DNA of 60,000 nt from Strigamia acuminata (lineage: Eukaryota; Arthropoda; Chilopoda; Geophilomorpha; Linotaeniidae): assembly GCA_949358305.1 (NCBI GenBank), contig OX442320.1, forward strand, positions 1,926,501-1,986,500, given 5' to 3'. Below, piece by piece: positions 21,801 through 33,800 of this stretch (position 1 is the first letter of the stretch; every line of letters starts with the position of its first letter). A program made the translations under genes and the position numbers. The notes under the pieces were generated by a model, which saw nothing but the letters and a program-made list of their open reading frames with translations, searched no databases and had not been told where the DNA came from.

Positions 21801-24800
21801 GATGGTTTGCTCAACACTACTGTCAAAGCAACTGAACGCACACGAGCGTTGATTGAAGGAGTTGATTCTGCTGTGGTGAGAACTGAGAACTGAGAACTGA
21901 GAAATGCTTTTCAACTCATGCCTACAACCCATGATTACTCTGTAATAATTAATGTACTTGAAGTCCGGGTTCTGGGCATGAAGATGTCAGTTTATTTAAC
22001 TAATTCATTTTCATTAGCCTCATCGAATTAGTGTTCGTTCTGTAACTGGGAAAAAACGCACGTCGAGAGATGCTGCTTGCACAATGGTAGTTGGCCAAGA
22101 TATTCCAATTGCACCCAGTTGCGTTCGTGCCACCAGCGTAACGGCTACATCAGCGATCATAAGTTGGTTGCCCAGCAACAGTAATTTTCAACATAGTGTA
22201 TGTGTTAATAATGTGGAAGTGAGACTAGTGAAGCCAGGTGTATATAGGCATACTATTTCAGGTAAACACAAAAAGAACAAAAATTCTTGAAATTTGGCTA
22301 TGGCGACTAATCATAGCGCGACCACTCACTGTGGACACAATGATTAGTGGCGCGATGAATAGTTATAGATTCGAAATTTCTGATGACTTCAATGACTCCA
22401 ATTGCAAATTGAATTGAATTTAATCTCCTTGGAAATTTATTTGACTCTAGGGCTCACTCCAAACACGACATATCGTGTTAGTGTTCGTGTAAAAAATATA
22501 AAAATTCCATTGATGGAGGAACAACCGGCAAAAAAATTAGAAATGATTTCTTCCTTTGTTGATTTTAAAACGCTACAAGTTGGTAAGTGATTATCTTAAA
22601 ATATTTTTTTTAAATTTAATTTAAATGAAATGTAATGAATATTTTATTTTATTTCATTTTTCATTTTGCAGGTCTTCCTGATCCTCCTTTGGACATCCAA
22701 GTAGAAGCGGGTCCTCAGAATGGTACCCTTCTTGTCACGTGGTTGCCAGTAACTATAAATGATGCTGGAACTTCTAACGGAGCACCAGTCACAGGATACG
22801 CTGTTTTTGCAGACGGGAAAAAGTTATTAGATATCGACAGTCCAACAAGTAATTGAATATCAATCAATATCATTTAATATGATTGATTACTTACCGGTAA
22901 TGTATTTATCTATTGCTCAGGTGATCATGCACTCTTAGACTTGACTAAGTTCCAAGGCAGCATTCCAAAGGCAATAACAGTTCGCACAAAGTCTTTTGAA
23001 AGCCTTTCTCCCGATTCGCTGCCAACAAAGATCCCAGTCGAACTAATAAAAGGGTCAAGAAGTAAAACTAAAACAGGGGTAAGTTCTTTGTTCCAGTTAA
23101 CCAAAAGCACACATACCGTAAGTTAAGTTCTCAAGTTTCTAGACAAGTAAACCACACAATTCAGCACAGCACCGATAATAAGTAATGGGACAAATGCTTG
23201 TTTGGCGATAGGTTCATTTACTTTAGTGATGCAAGCGGTATGGTATTGCTAGACCGAGCGCTAATTTTTTTTCCTAATGGGAATTAGTATGTTACCGGTA
23301 TACTAAGGGGTTTCATTAAATGAGCGATTATTGTGATTAGTTGATTATTGCAATAATCAAAATCACTCAATTATTGAGGGCCCAACAACAATCTGATTAT
23401 GTGATTATTGTTACGATGGGTGGAATTGTTTAAATTTTAACCTAAATACGTAGCAATTGTTTAAAAAAAAGTTTCTACAAATAATAATTGCAACTACCTA
23501 ACTTGTTTCATGTGTTCAGTTTATCAGTGTCCAAACCGTGGTGAGTGCATGTGAGAAGCCAAAAAGTCAGAATTGCTAAAACCACCATTCTAATCCAGTG
23601 GTGGCTGACATCTTTATTTGTCAGAAAACAGAAAGCAAGTGTCATGACTTGAGATTTGTTCTTCTCAAGTCTACAAAACATAAAAGATGAGAACAAATCA
23701 ATTTGACAACAGAATTGATTTGTCCTTTACATAAACAATATAAAAGACTCATACTATCAATTGATAGCAGACCAAAAATAACTAAACAATCAGCTCTTTC
23801 GAGCAGGCGACGCAAACGTTAAATATCGCAAATCATGTGCCAATTGACATAACGTAACACGCAATAAAAGTCAATAGCAATTGACACCCGACATTGAGAC
23901 AAGAATACAATATGAACGCAATGCGCCGTTGTCGCACTATATTCGGAAACATGCGACAATAACAAGCTGGCACCATATGACTGCTCTAAATTCCAACATA
24001 CCCCCTCTGAGCAGCATATGGGGCCCCACTGGGACAAAAACAACGTGACACTACCCTGACGACTTGAAACAACCCCGACACTGCGATATTACTCCGAATG
24101 CGCCCCGAATATATAATTACCTAGGGTTGTGACATAAAAGCAAATCGGTAACATTATTTTTGCCCATGACATGCCTGAGATTAAAGACTCCAATTAGATT
24201 AACGTGCAAATCTTCATTATTCCCCCTCTAATATTTGGGGTAAATGTAGTTTTCGTCCCATGTGAATCCTAACTCATCTATTATAGTTTGTTTATCCTGT
24301 TCGCTTAGCTCTTCAAATTTCACATTCCCTTCGGTCAGGACATAACTAATACAATCCGGCTCACCAGCCATCAATTCACATTCAATGTCATTTGTTTTTA
24401 TTAAAGCCACATTTTTGGTTTTCTTACATCTTTTCTTACGTCTTTTGGTCTTTCCGCATTCCCCCTCTGTCCTAAAGACTTTATCTTCACCCACACCTAT
24501 CAGTGTCTCTATCGGTGTTGGGGAAATGTCACCTTCCAATGACGTCGAAGAAATCTTGCAAACTTTCATGGGATCCTGCCTAATCCCTTCAACAGGCTTG
24601 GGCTCACAATCCAATGCAAACTGTTCCAATTCTTCCCTTTTGTTTGCAATTGGCTCAGATTCCTCACGTGTTAACTCTGGAGAAATTCCTAGTAGCAATT
24701 CATTTTCCTTATCGCTAAAATTTCTTTTAAACTCCCCCTCTGTCCAAATCATTTTACCCTCGCCTGATGATGGGGAAGTATCATCTTTCACTGTGTACAC

Positions 24801-27800
24801 TAAAGAGGAAGATTCCTGTTCGCAAGTGAGTTCCTCATAAACCTCTTCAGCACTTGTGGCAAATGTCCCTAAGTGTTCCCTCTCGTTTTTAATACTTTCA
24901 CACTTATTCATGTCAACTTCTTCACTTAACGACAATGGGGGATTTTCTGGATTCAACAAGTCTAATGTTGAGGGGACTTCTTGATGAGGGGATATTGGCA
25001 CCCCAACCTTCGATGGAATTTCAGCTTCCAAACTCTCAATACAACTATCTAGGTTGACAAATTTCAGAGAGGGTTTCATTTCCCCCTCTTGCCAATTATT
25101 CCACTCATGTATTTTATCATTATTCATTTGAAATACTCTATTTCTTTTCGGGTCCCACACCCGATATTTCCTCTGTGTATTCGAATATCCAACTAGAGCA
25201 CCCATCCATGAACACTTCTGTCCATTTTTAACACGAAAAACCTCTACCCTTGACCCAATACACCTAAGGTGTCGCAAAGAAATGCATCTGTCATACAGTA
25301 TATTGCATGGGGTTTTCCAATCTAAATCAATCCTGGGCACTCTATTTCGTAAATAGACCATTGTGTTGGCAATCTCCAACCACAAATAACTTGGAAATTT
25401 ATTTTCTACAATTAAACTTTCCACCCCGTCTATGATATCTGAATTAGCCCTCTCGGAGATGCAATTAGCCATTGGGTTATCAGAATCTACATTATCAATT
25501 GTAATCCCGAAATTCTTCATTGTTTCTACCCATGCTGTTAATTCTTCTATAGAAAAATCTATCTCAGGGCTCAAATAAACCTTATTCACGGTTCCTGTCA
25601 AGCATTTAATTTCATTTAACCAACTTTGAAATTCTACTAAAAAGCTGTTTCCCTTTAATGGCCTAAACCATACATATTCAGAACAATTATCTGTTATAAT
25701 GACATATTTTTCCCCAGTTGCATGTGGGGTCCTCCAAACACTCAAATGTACAGCTTCTAAAGCTTTCCTGTCATTATTTTTCTGTGTTGAGGGAATATTC
25801 TTCTTTGTCAAATCTCCTGTTATAGGAGAGGTCCCATGTGTTCTCCAATTGAACACCAAAAACATCTGTTGATCCATTCATGGCATAAATGCTTTCTTCA
25901 TTCAAATACCCCATCCGGGTATGCCATAATTTAAATGAGAGGACCTTGTCCTTGACTCTAAAATCTTTACAGTTTTCCTGTTTTCTAACATTTTCATGTC
26001 TAGAATTCTGTTTCTGGTTTCTAATACCAGAATTTAAGGGACCATTCTGTTTAATCCCTGTTGTCAAACTTGACTTTTGGTTACTCAAACCCTTTTTGGA
26101 TTTCCCTGAAATCCCCTTTGGAAGATCACTTCTCTTAATTAAGGTTGCACCATGCAATTTCCTATTGCTTACAAAACCCTTTTTCATGTTAGTTGGGTCC
26201 CCCTCTGTCTTTTTATTCCGAACCCCGTTCGAATGTTCTATTTCCATAGATCTAGGCCTAGTTGCTATGTTTTTCTTAACAGAATTAAGGGGGTTACCAC
26301 TTTTAACAGTGGTGGCACAATCCAATTTTCTATTCCCATTTCTAACTTTTGTCTGAACCCTGTTCAAACATTCTAAACCCCCGTGTCCATGTTGGGATTT
26401 GATGTTTAGCACATCATTCATGGCATTCAAAATCACATTTGAATCAACCACATTGCTGTTCTGATTACCATCACTAGTGCCCTGCACTTTGTTACTGCTA
26501 ACCCCATTCGCTTCCCTCACATGCATATGCATTGCACAAAGTGTCAAAACTAGATCACTAATGGCCCCTGCCATAACATCAATGTTTTCTGTAAATGCGC
26601 TCTTACAGACTAAATGGGTTAGTAACAATACACTTTTGTCATAATCAAAACACAAATCAAATTTCTCTTTTCCAAGAACACTAATTTTCCTTTTCAATTG
26701 TTCATTAAGTGCGTTATACACTGCCTGTCCGTTAAAGACATTCTGTCCATGTGTTTCCATCTTCAATTGTGCCTTGTGTGTGTCATCCATTGTCTGCTTG
26801 TTGCAGGCATGGACATTGTCTGTTAAAGACCTTCTTATTGCATAAAACACTGTATGCACAAAATTAGCACTAAACAACCACACCAAACTCACTAATAAAT
26901 TTAGTGACGGCACAAAACACATTGCTTCAATTATTTGTAGCACTTTCACAAATTAACACTTTTCCACTTTGGAAAATTCACAAAAACACAATTCAACAAT
27001 TTTCCCTCCAAAAATAAGGCGAAAATACACTCTGCCCTGGGACTAATCTCACTAAGTGAGATGCAAAACTTCACGCAGTATTTCCCAAGTTCCGACCGGA
27101 CTCCTGGGCCCGCGGGACACTTGGTGGCCAGAAATAGCCTGCGTGAAAATAGGATTCCGCTACGCGACTGCGTAAAGGGCGGAAAACATACAAAGGGACC
27201 CCAAAACAAAAACTTAGATCTATACAAAGTTTCACGACAATCCAGAAAATAAATAACAATATGTTGGCACGTTGTCTTCTTGTTTGCGGGACTCTTGCGT
27301 CGCAAAATCCCACGTAGACGTCGCTGAAACTTCGATCCTAAACGCTGAAATTCACTTGTGCACCTGGCACAAGGCTTAACCAGTCCAACGTAGCGCAGAT
27401 ACCCGTCCCGGGCTAATCCGCGATCCAAAAATCCATTTCGTACGTCGTGTACGAACACGCGGCCAAAAATGCTCAAATCGTCTTCGAAAAATTCCAAAAC
27501 GTCGCCTAGACGTTCTCCGCAACCTTGCTGATCGTCCAATCGACGATATCTAACGTGGATATACTCCAACGGCGTGTTGCAGACAATTTTTCTCGTTTTT
27601 CCGTGTTCAAACGTGCGGCGCCATCTTGGATTTGGCTGCCCCGCACATCTCGACCGAAAATACACAAAACAAACAGTTATTTCAATAAATAGCAAGTTCC
27701 TACTGTCTCTAGGGTATCCTGTGCTGATTCCACACGTTGTTCCACGCAAATTCCAGTTGAATTTCGCTGATTCTCGACGCTTTAGGGTCGAGTGCGACGC

Positions 27801-30800
27801 CGCTAGTTCGTAGCGTGTCTCGTCGCCTGAAAACCGGTCCAAATCACTCGTTCGTCGTGTCCCGGACACGAAAATCTCCACAGTCCACCGAAATACGTTC
27901 CCGGACGTCTTCACGATCGGTGGGCACGTATCTAAAACGTGCGTCGTACACGGAAGCGTAGGCGAACTATGTTCGCACTCGTCGCCGGCCAAAAACCTCG
28001 TTTCCGGCCAAAAACAATCCGATTCGACTCCAAACCGGTTCCAAATGCTTCCTTGCCTTCCTATGTGATCCCACGCTATTATTTCCAGCACTGGGATCCT
28101 CTGCACAGCTCGAAAACAGTCTAATCACGGCCGCCAACTCGTATTGCGATGGGCGCCGCCATCTTGGAATTTCGCGTCATCGTGGATTTGAAAGAACGAA
28201 AAAGCGGTGTTATTTTCACCAAATAAATTCGACAAATACTTTCTAATGTTCCTGCAGTCCAGGCAACTAATCCCACGATGATTCCAAGCTGTTTCGCTAC
28301 TAAATTCGTTGACAATCGCTTCTCACTGCTTCGGGTCGCAATTCGCCGACTTCGCTGCTTTACGAAGCACGCGAAACTCGCTCGTCCGGTCGGAAAAATC
28401 GTCGCTCTCGTGCTGCCCGCTGCTCCGGCAATTCCCGTCGACGCGCACAAGACGTTCCCGGCCAGAATTTCGTCGCGAATTCGATTCCGAGCGTTAAATT
28501 AAATAACCACCCTCTGCTACCATTATCAGTGTCCAAACCGTGGTGAGTGCATGTGAGAAGCCAAAAAGTCAGAATTGCTAAAACCACCATTCTAATCCAG
28601 TGGTGGCTGACATCTTTATTTGTCAGAAAACAGAAAGCAAGTGTCATGACTTGAGATTTGTTCTTCTCAAGTCTACAAAACATAAAAGATGAGAACAAAT
28701 CAATTTGACAACAGAATTGATTTGTCCTTTACATAAACAATTTAAAAGACTCATACTATCAATTGATAGCAGACCAAAAATAACTAAACAATCAGCTCTT
28801 TCGAGCAGGCGACGCAAACGTTAAATATCGCAAATCATGTGCCAATTGACATAACGTAACACGCAATAAAAGTCAATAGCAATTGACACCCGACATTGAG
28901 ACAAGAATACAATATGAACGCAATGCGCCGTTGTCGCACTATATTCGGAAACATGCGACAATAACAAGCTGGCACCATATGACTGCTCTAAATTCCAACA
29001 CAGTTTAACTTAAACTGAGCAGACTTTGTTAAATTATGACTTTGTATAGTTGAAGCGGGTCTGGCGCCGCCATGTTGGTTTCAGTCGAGAGAGAACTTAT
29101 AATCGACCCAAGTCAGCAGAAAATCATGGTTTGGGATGATTACTTGATTAGTTGCTAAGTTGCTTATTTGATGAAATGGTTATTCTCAGGATTGGTTGAA
29201 TCCAGTCACATGACACATCAAGTAATCGACTAATCAAAGTAATCAACTAATCGCTCATTTAATGAACTCCCTAAGTGAACCCATTTCACTTAAATATTAC
29301 TCCGTAATTAATTCATTTTATGGATACCTTTTTGTAGAATATAGATTATCCAAACTTGTGAGCTGAATACTCTTTCCGCACTCAAGAATAGCCCTGGAAG
29401 CTGGGCTCTCATTGGCCTAGTCTGATTACTCAGAACTGTGTATAGTTATAGTTGAAGTTCTACTACAAGGAAAAGTAGTTCCCTATAATGCATTTCTGGT
29501 GTTTTGGGTCTTTTTTTATGTATCACTACACAAGTGATATGGCTTGGCCAATGGGAGCCCAGCTTCCTTGGCTCTTCTTGAATGCGGAAAGAGTATAGTT
29601 AAGGACAATTGCATGATGAGGGAACTGTGTACTCTTGTGGATTTGGTGTGGTTCTAAATCCATCCTTTTTCAGAGGGATATGGAAGCAATATAACTATAC
29701 TCTTGCTCATCGTAAGAGGGGGACCAGTTTCTATTGGCCGAGCCATTTCACTTGTATAGGTATACATAAAAGTAGGCCAAAATACATGCTGAGTGCTTGC
29801 CAGACAAAACAATCAATCATAAAATTCAAAAATTGCTTGCTTTCCTGACAAAGCAACCAATAAACTGAACGAACTGAACATACATGTATTTTGAAAAAGT
29901 AACAGCTTAAAACATTGCTTTAAAACTTTATAAAACATTTTATTATTAAATAAAAGTCAATCCACATCATTTCAACCATCTACAATAATCAAACAAATTA
30001 AAAACACAACAATACTACATTTCCTGGTGGTAGTATAAAGGCAACAGTTAAGGAGTAAACAGGCTTGGCCAATATGAACTGGTCCCCCTCTTACGATGAG
30101 CCAGATTATACTACGAATTTCGAGTCAAGACTGGTTTTATTATTCTTCGGTTGGAAGGTGTGAGTGCCTGACAACCGAGGCATTGTTTACTTAATAAAGA
30201 AAGAATAAGTTTACTTAGTAAAGAAAGAATAAAAAAGATTCTCGCTATGCTCGTAGGGAGAATTCCATGGTGACAATTTCTATGACCGCAATTGCTGATA
30301 ATAACTGTTTAAGTTTTAAATTAAATTTTGTGTACATTGCCGTATAAAGTTTAAGCTCAGCTGCTGAAAAGTATGAAAGCTGAAAAAATTTTATATATGT
30401 ATTTTAATTTCGTCATAGTCTTACTTGTCTTCTACTGATGATGAATCTGATTCTGAGCCAGAGTTAGTGGAATTGCTTATGCAAGCTGCTCACAATCTGC
30501 CAGGAGAATTTACCATCTATGGGCTAAAGGTATACAAAATGGGCAAAACTGATAGATAGAGAGGTTTCTGGGACAATGTTTCAAAGCATAAAAACACATT
30601 GCAAATGTTTTCAAGTGAAAATATTTTATGACAGCAGAATCTCATTGATGGTTGTTATCTGGACAGCAGTGATAGATCTGAACTTTCAGACATAGCAGAA
30701 GAAGCTGAAGAATATGACTCAGATAACAATGAGGTAGAGTAATTAGTCGTCTAAAGGTCTTTGCTTTGGCTTCATGGCTTTCGGTTGAAGTTAATGCTAT

Positions 30801-33800
30801 TCTTGTTTCCGTAAACAAATAATTTTTCATTTGGTTTGAGGGTACTCGCATTGGTCTATGGTTATCATTAAGATACTGAATTAGTAGGTGCATGTTTTCA
30901 TCTCATTTCTTTTCAACTTTTTTTTTGCAGACCAAAGACATGAAGAATGGAAGTAGGGACCACAGGGACCAACGGCCATCATCTCGTGTTATAGATTCCA
31001 AAGATGGACACGAGAAGATGACAAGAAGAGATGGAAGTGGACGTTCCGCAAGTGATAGAGTAAAGGATGGAAGGTAATTATTTCAACTGGAATGAAATGC
31101 TTTTATACTTTGCGTTTTGTATCCCTCCGAACTCTGGTGGAAACACATTAAAATTCTACAAGTAAAAGCAACAAGTTTTGCCCGAAGCTCTGGAGTGAAC
31201 TGTCTAAAATGGGTGGCTCAATCTAATAGGAAATCTCCTATTACCCCCTATTTCCTAATTAATTAACCCGATGACGAGGCGATGACGAGGCGATGACGAG
31301 GCGATGACAGAGTCAACCACCGACGCCATCCATGGGTTAAATTTAGCAACTAATTAACAAATTCTAAGCCAAATTAAGCGCTACGGAACGGTTCGTACGC
31401 GTAAAAGTACGTATTTGACTTATTAATTCTACACGTTATTTCTATTACCTACGTATAAGAGTAAACTTCTGCTTACAAAAATATTGTCTTCCATTAAATA
31501 TTGTATTTATTAATTTTATAGAATGATGCAACAGAGAGTTGGGAGAGACTATGGACCTCCACACGAAATGAGGGGTGGACGAGGACCTCTAAGAGGCGAA
31601 CAACGGTCTCCACGCATGCCTCACGACGACAGGCCATCTGGTCAAGCTGATGTTCGCAGACGGGAGGATGCCAGTAGGCAACCATATCGCCGCTATGATT
31701 CCCATGGACAAGTAGTTATTGAACCTGAAGAAAATTTGAGTGATAAAGAAATATATCCTCAACAGGGAACAACAATGACGCACATGAGTATTCCATCCAT
31801 AGGTATGTCAATCAGAGGAATGTTAAATGACAAGTCCAATATTGTTAAGTGTTTAAGAACCACCCACAAACACATGAGCAAATACGCAAAGCCAGGCAGA
31901 GAAAGAATTCAAATTATTCATAATGCAATGACTCCATTTAGTAACCAAACATTAATTAATGGTCAAGGGGGGCGCAGTCCCCCCTTGTTAGCCCTTCTTA
32001 GGAATTAAACCTACACTAGGTTAACATTAGTTTTAGTATTAGCGCCGTTAGCATGTCATTTTAGCGATTTTTGTGTCGCTAAAATGGTGTGTCGCTAAAA
32101 TGAAATCGCTAAAATGAAATCGCTAAAATGATGTAGATCCATCATATCATATCATTTCGGCCAATATCACTTTTACAATTTAGTTTTAATATAACACTAA
32201 TATTTTAGCTTATATTAAATCTTAAAACTAACTTATTAAACTTAAATAAATCAAAGAATATTAATTATTATATTGGATGCATAGACTCATTGAAGTTATG
32301 TTAATACGAAGGAGACTGTACGACGATGTTAAGAGACCACTGATGATTTCTTCAAACAGTGTTGAGGGTTTACATACCCCAAAATACAATGAACGTCGCA
32401 TGGATGTTTCTAGTGACAACTAGTGACAAAAACAAGATGGCGGGAATGTTTGATATTCCAACACTCATGCATCACACTGTGTTAGTACTTTGATATTCTA
32501 TGCTAATGCTCATCAAATAATTCTCAAGTTCATGACTGCAGAACTCTAATCCATTATCTGTCTTAATAGATCCAATTTGTAATTGAAATACTTTAAATAT
32601 GTTCAAACGTCAGACGTCTGCTTGATTGGATATATCTACATACATGTGGAATGATTGTTAGTCATCTGAGAACTGCCCTCACCTAAATCAATAATTTGCG
32701 AACTTGGCCAATTTGATCAGTTGACAATTTTACATTCCTTTGGAGAATTGTTACTTTTGATGCGTTAAAAGCACCTCTCTCCACAAACAAAAATTAGCAA
32801 TGGAATAGCAATTTCCATTGAAATTTTAGTGAAAATAGCTCACGATTTTAGGTCTTCGCACTTGCGGTTTCAGGCGCCTCACGGTTTCAGGCGCTTCACG
32901 GTTTCAAGTTCCTCACGGTTTCAGGTTCCTCGCGATTTCAGAAACTTCGAGAGGCCATAGGTGAGAGCCTGGCTCGCCTACATCTACAATTGCCACTGCC
33001 CTTATGTGGAGGGTGATCCCTGGTTTCTTCTTTAAAAGTTACTGTATTATTATTTAAAATTTAACGAGCCATAATTTAACAACATTTATTTGCAAATATT
33101 ATAAATTTAATTTGTGCAATTCTCTGGAAAAGAGTGAGCGTCCAAACTTAGTAATTGTTTATTTGTTTTTATTAGAAATTACCAAAGACAGTGCTAGTGA
33201 AGGCCGCAATTCAATGGATAATTTTTCTGATGAAGAATATGTCATGGGTCGTAACGGCGGACGTGGTGGTAAAAGACGTCCAGGTTATCACGAACCTCGT
33301 AGTCGTCATCCGTCTGATTACGGTGAACCTAGGTCGTCGCGAGATCATGCAGGTTATCAAGACCGTGAATGGGATGGTCGTAGACAGGAAAACTATGTAC
33401 ATTCTAATGAGTACGGCAGGAGGCGAGGGCTGCGAGATGAAACCTCTCAACCTCGTTATTTCCGTGCCCTATTCGATTACGATCCCCAAACGATGTCACC
33501 AAATCCCAATGCAATGGACGAGGAATTAATGTTTCAGGAAGGACAAATCATTAAAGTAAATTCTCATTTAAGCTTATTATGCACTACATTTGTTGTGAAT
33601 ACACATCCTTTCGTACATTTATGATTGATTAAGGATGTCATGTAACTTTTCTTTCGGTTTAATTGATAGATGAGGATAGAATAGAAACATTTATGATCAT
33701 AAGTGATGAGTTACATATCATGCTCAAGTTATTATTATTATAACTTGTTATTCCCACATTGTGTCTTCACGGTCATAGGTCCTAGACCCTTATGATCGCC

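Larger units (their letters stand above)
23522..29000 (-). mobile_element. RT-less copia-like LTR element (5.48 kb), complete with target duplication
   Basis: The element is bounded by two direct 477-bp repeats (23522-23998, 28524-29000), differing at one base that I could find. It is flanked by CAGTT on both sides (23517-23521 and 29001-29005). It lies antisense in RIMBP intron 19. Inside are a primer site complementary to initiator tRNA-Met, three long minus-strand frames (26946-28106, 25774-26949, 24228-25877) and a polypurine tract. The only recognisable protein homology is a GAG-pre-integrase segment and a copia integrase. Between the end of the last ORF (24228) and the 3' LTR there are only about 230 bases, so reverse transcriptase and RNase H are absent. 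This makes it a non-autonomous element that must have been copied by enzymes of another element, and the near-identity of the LTRs says recently. Confidence 0.9.
23302..29276. mobile_element. MITE interrupted by the LTR element
   Basis: The arms at 23302-23330 (ACTAAGGGGTTTCATTAAAT...) and 29248-29276 are inverted copies matching at about 26 of 29 bases. They enclose the whole LTR element with its target duplication. Without the LTR element the MITE would be about 490 bp, rich in GATTATTG and TAATCAACTAATC motifs. The LTR element is therefore the younger insertion. Confidence 0.7.

Noticed and set aside
24385-24840. 151-codon plus-strand frame
   Set aside because: Shadow of the integrase-like ORF on the minus strand; no start context, splice sites or homology.
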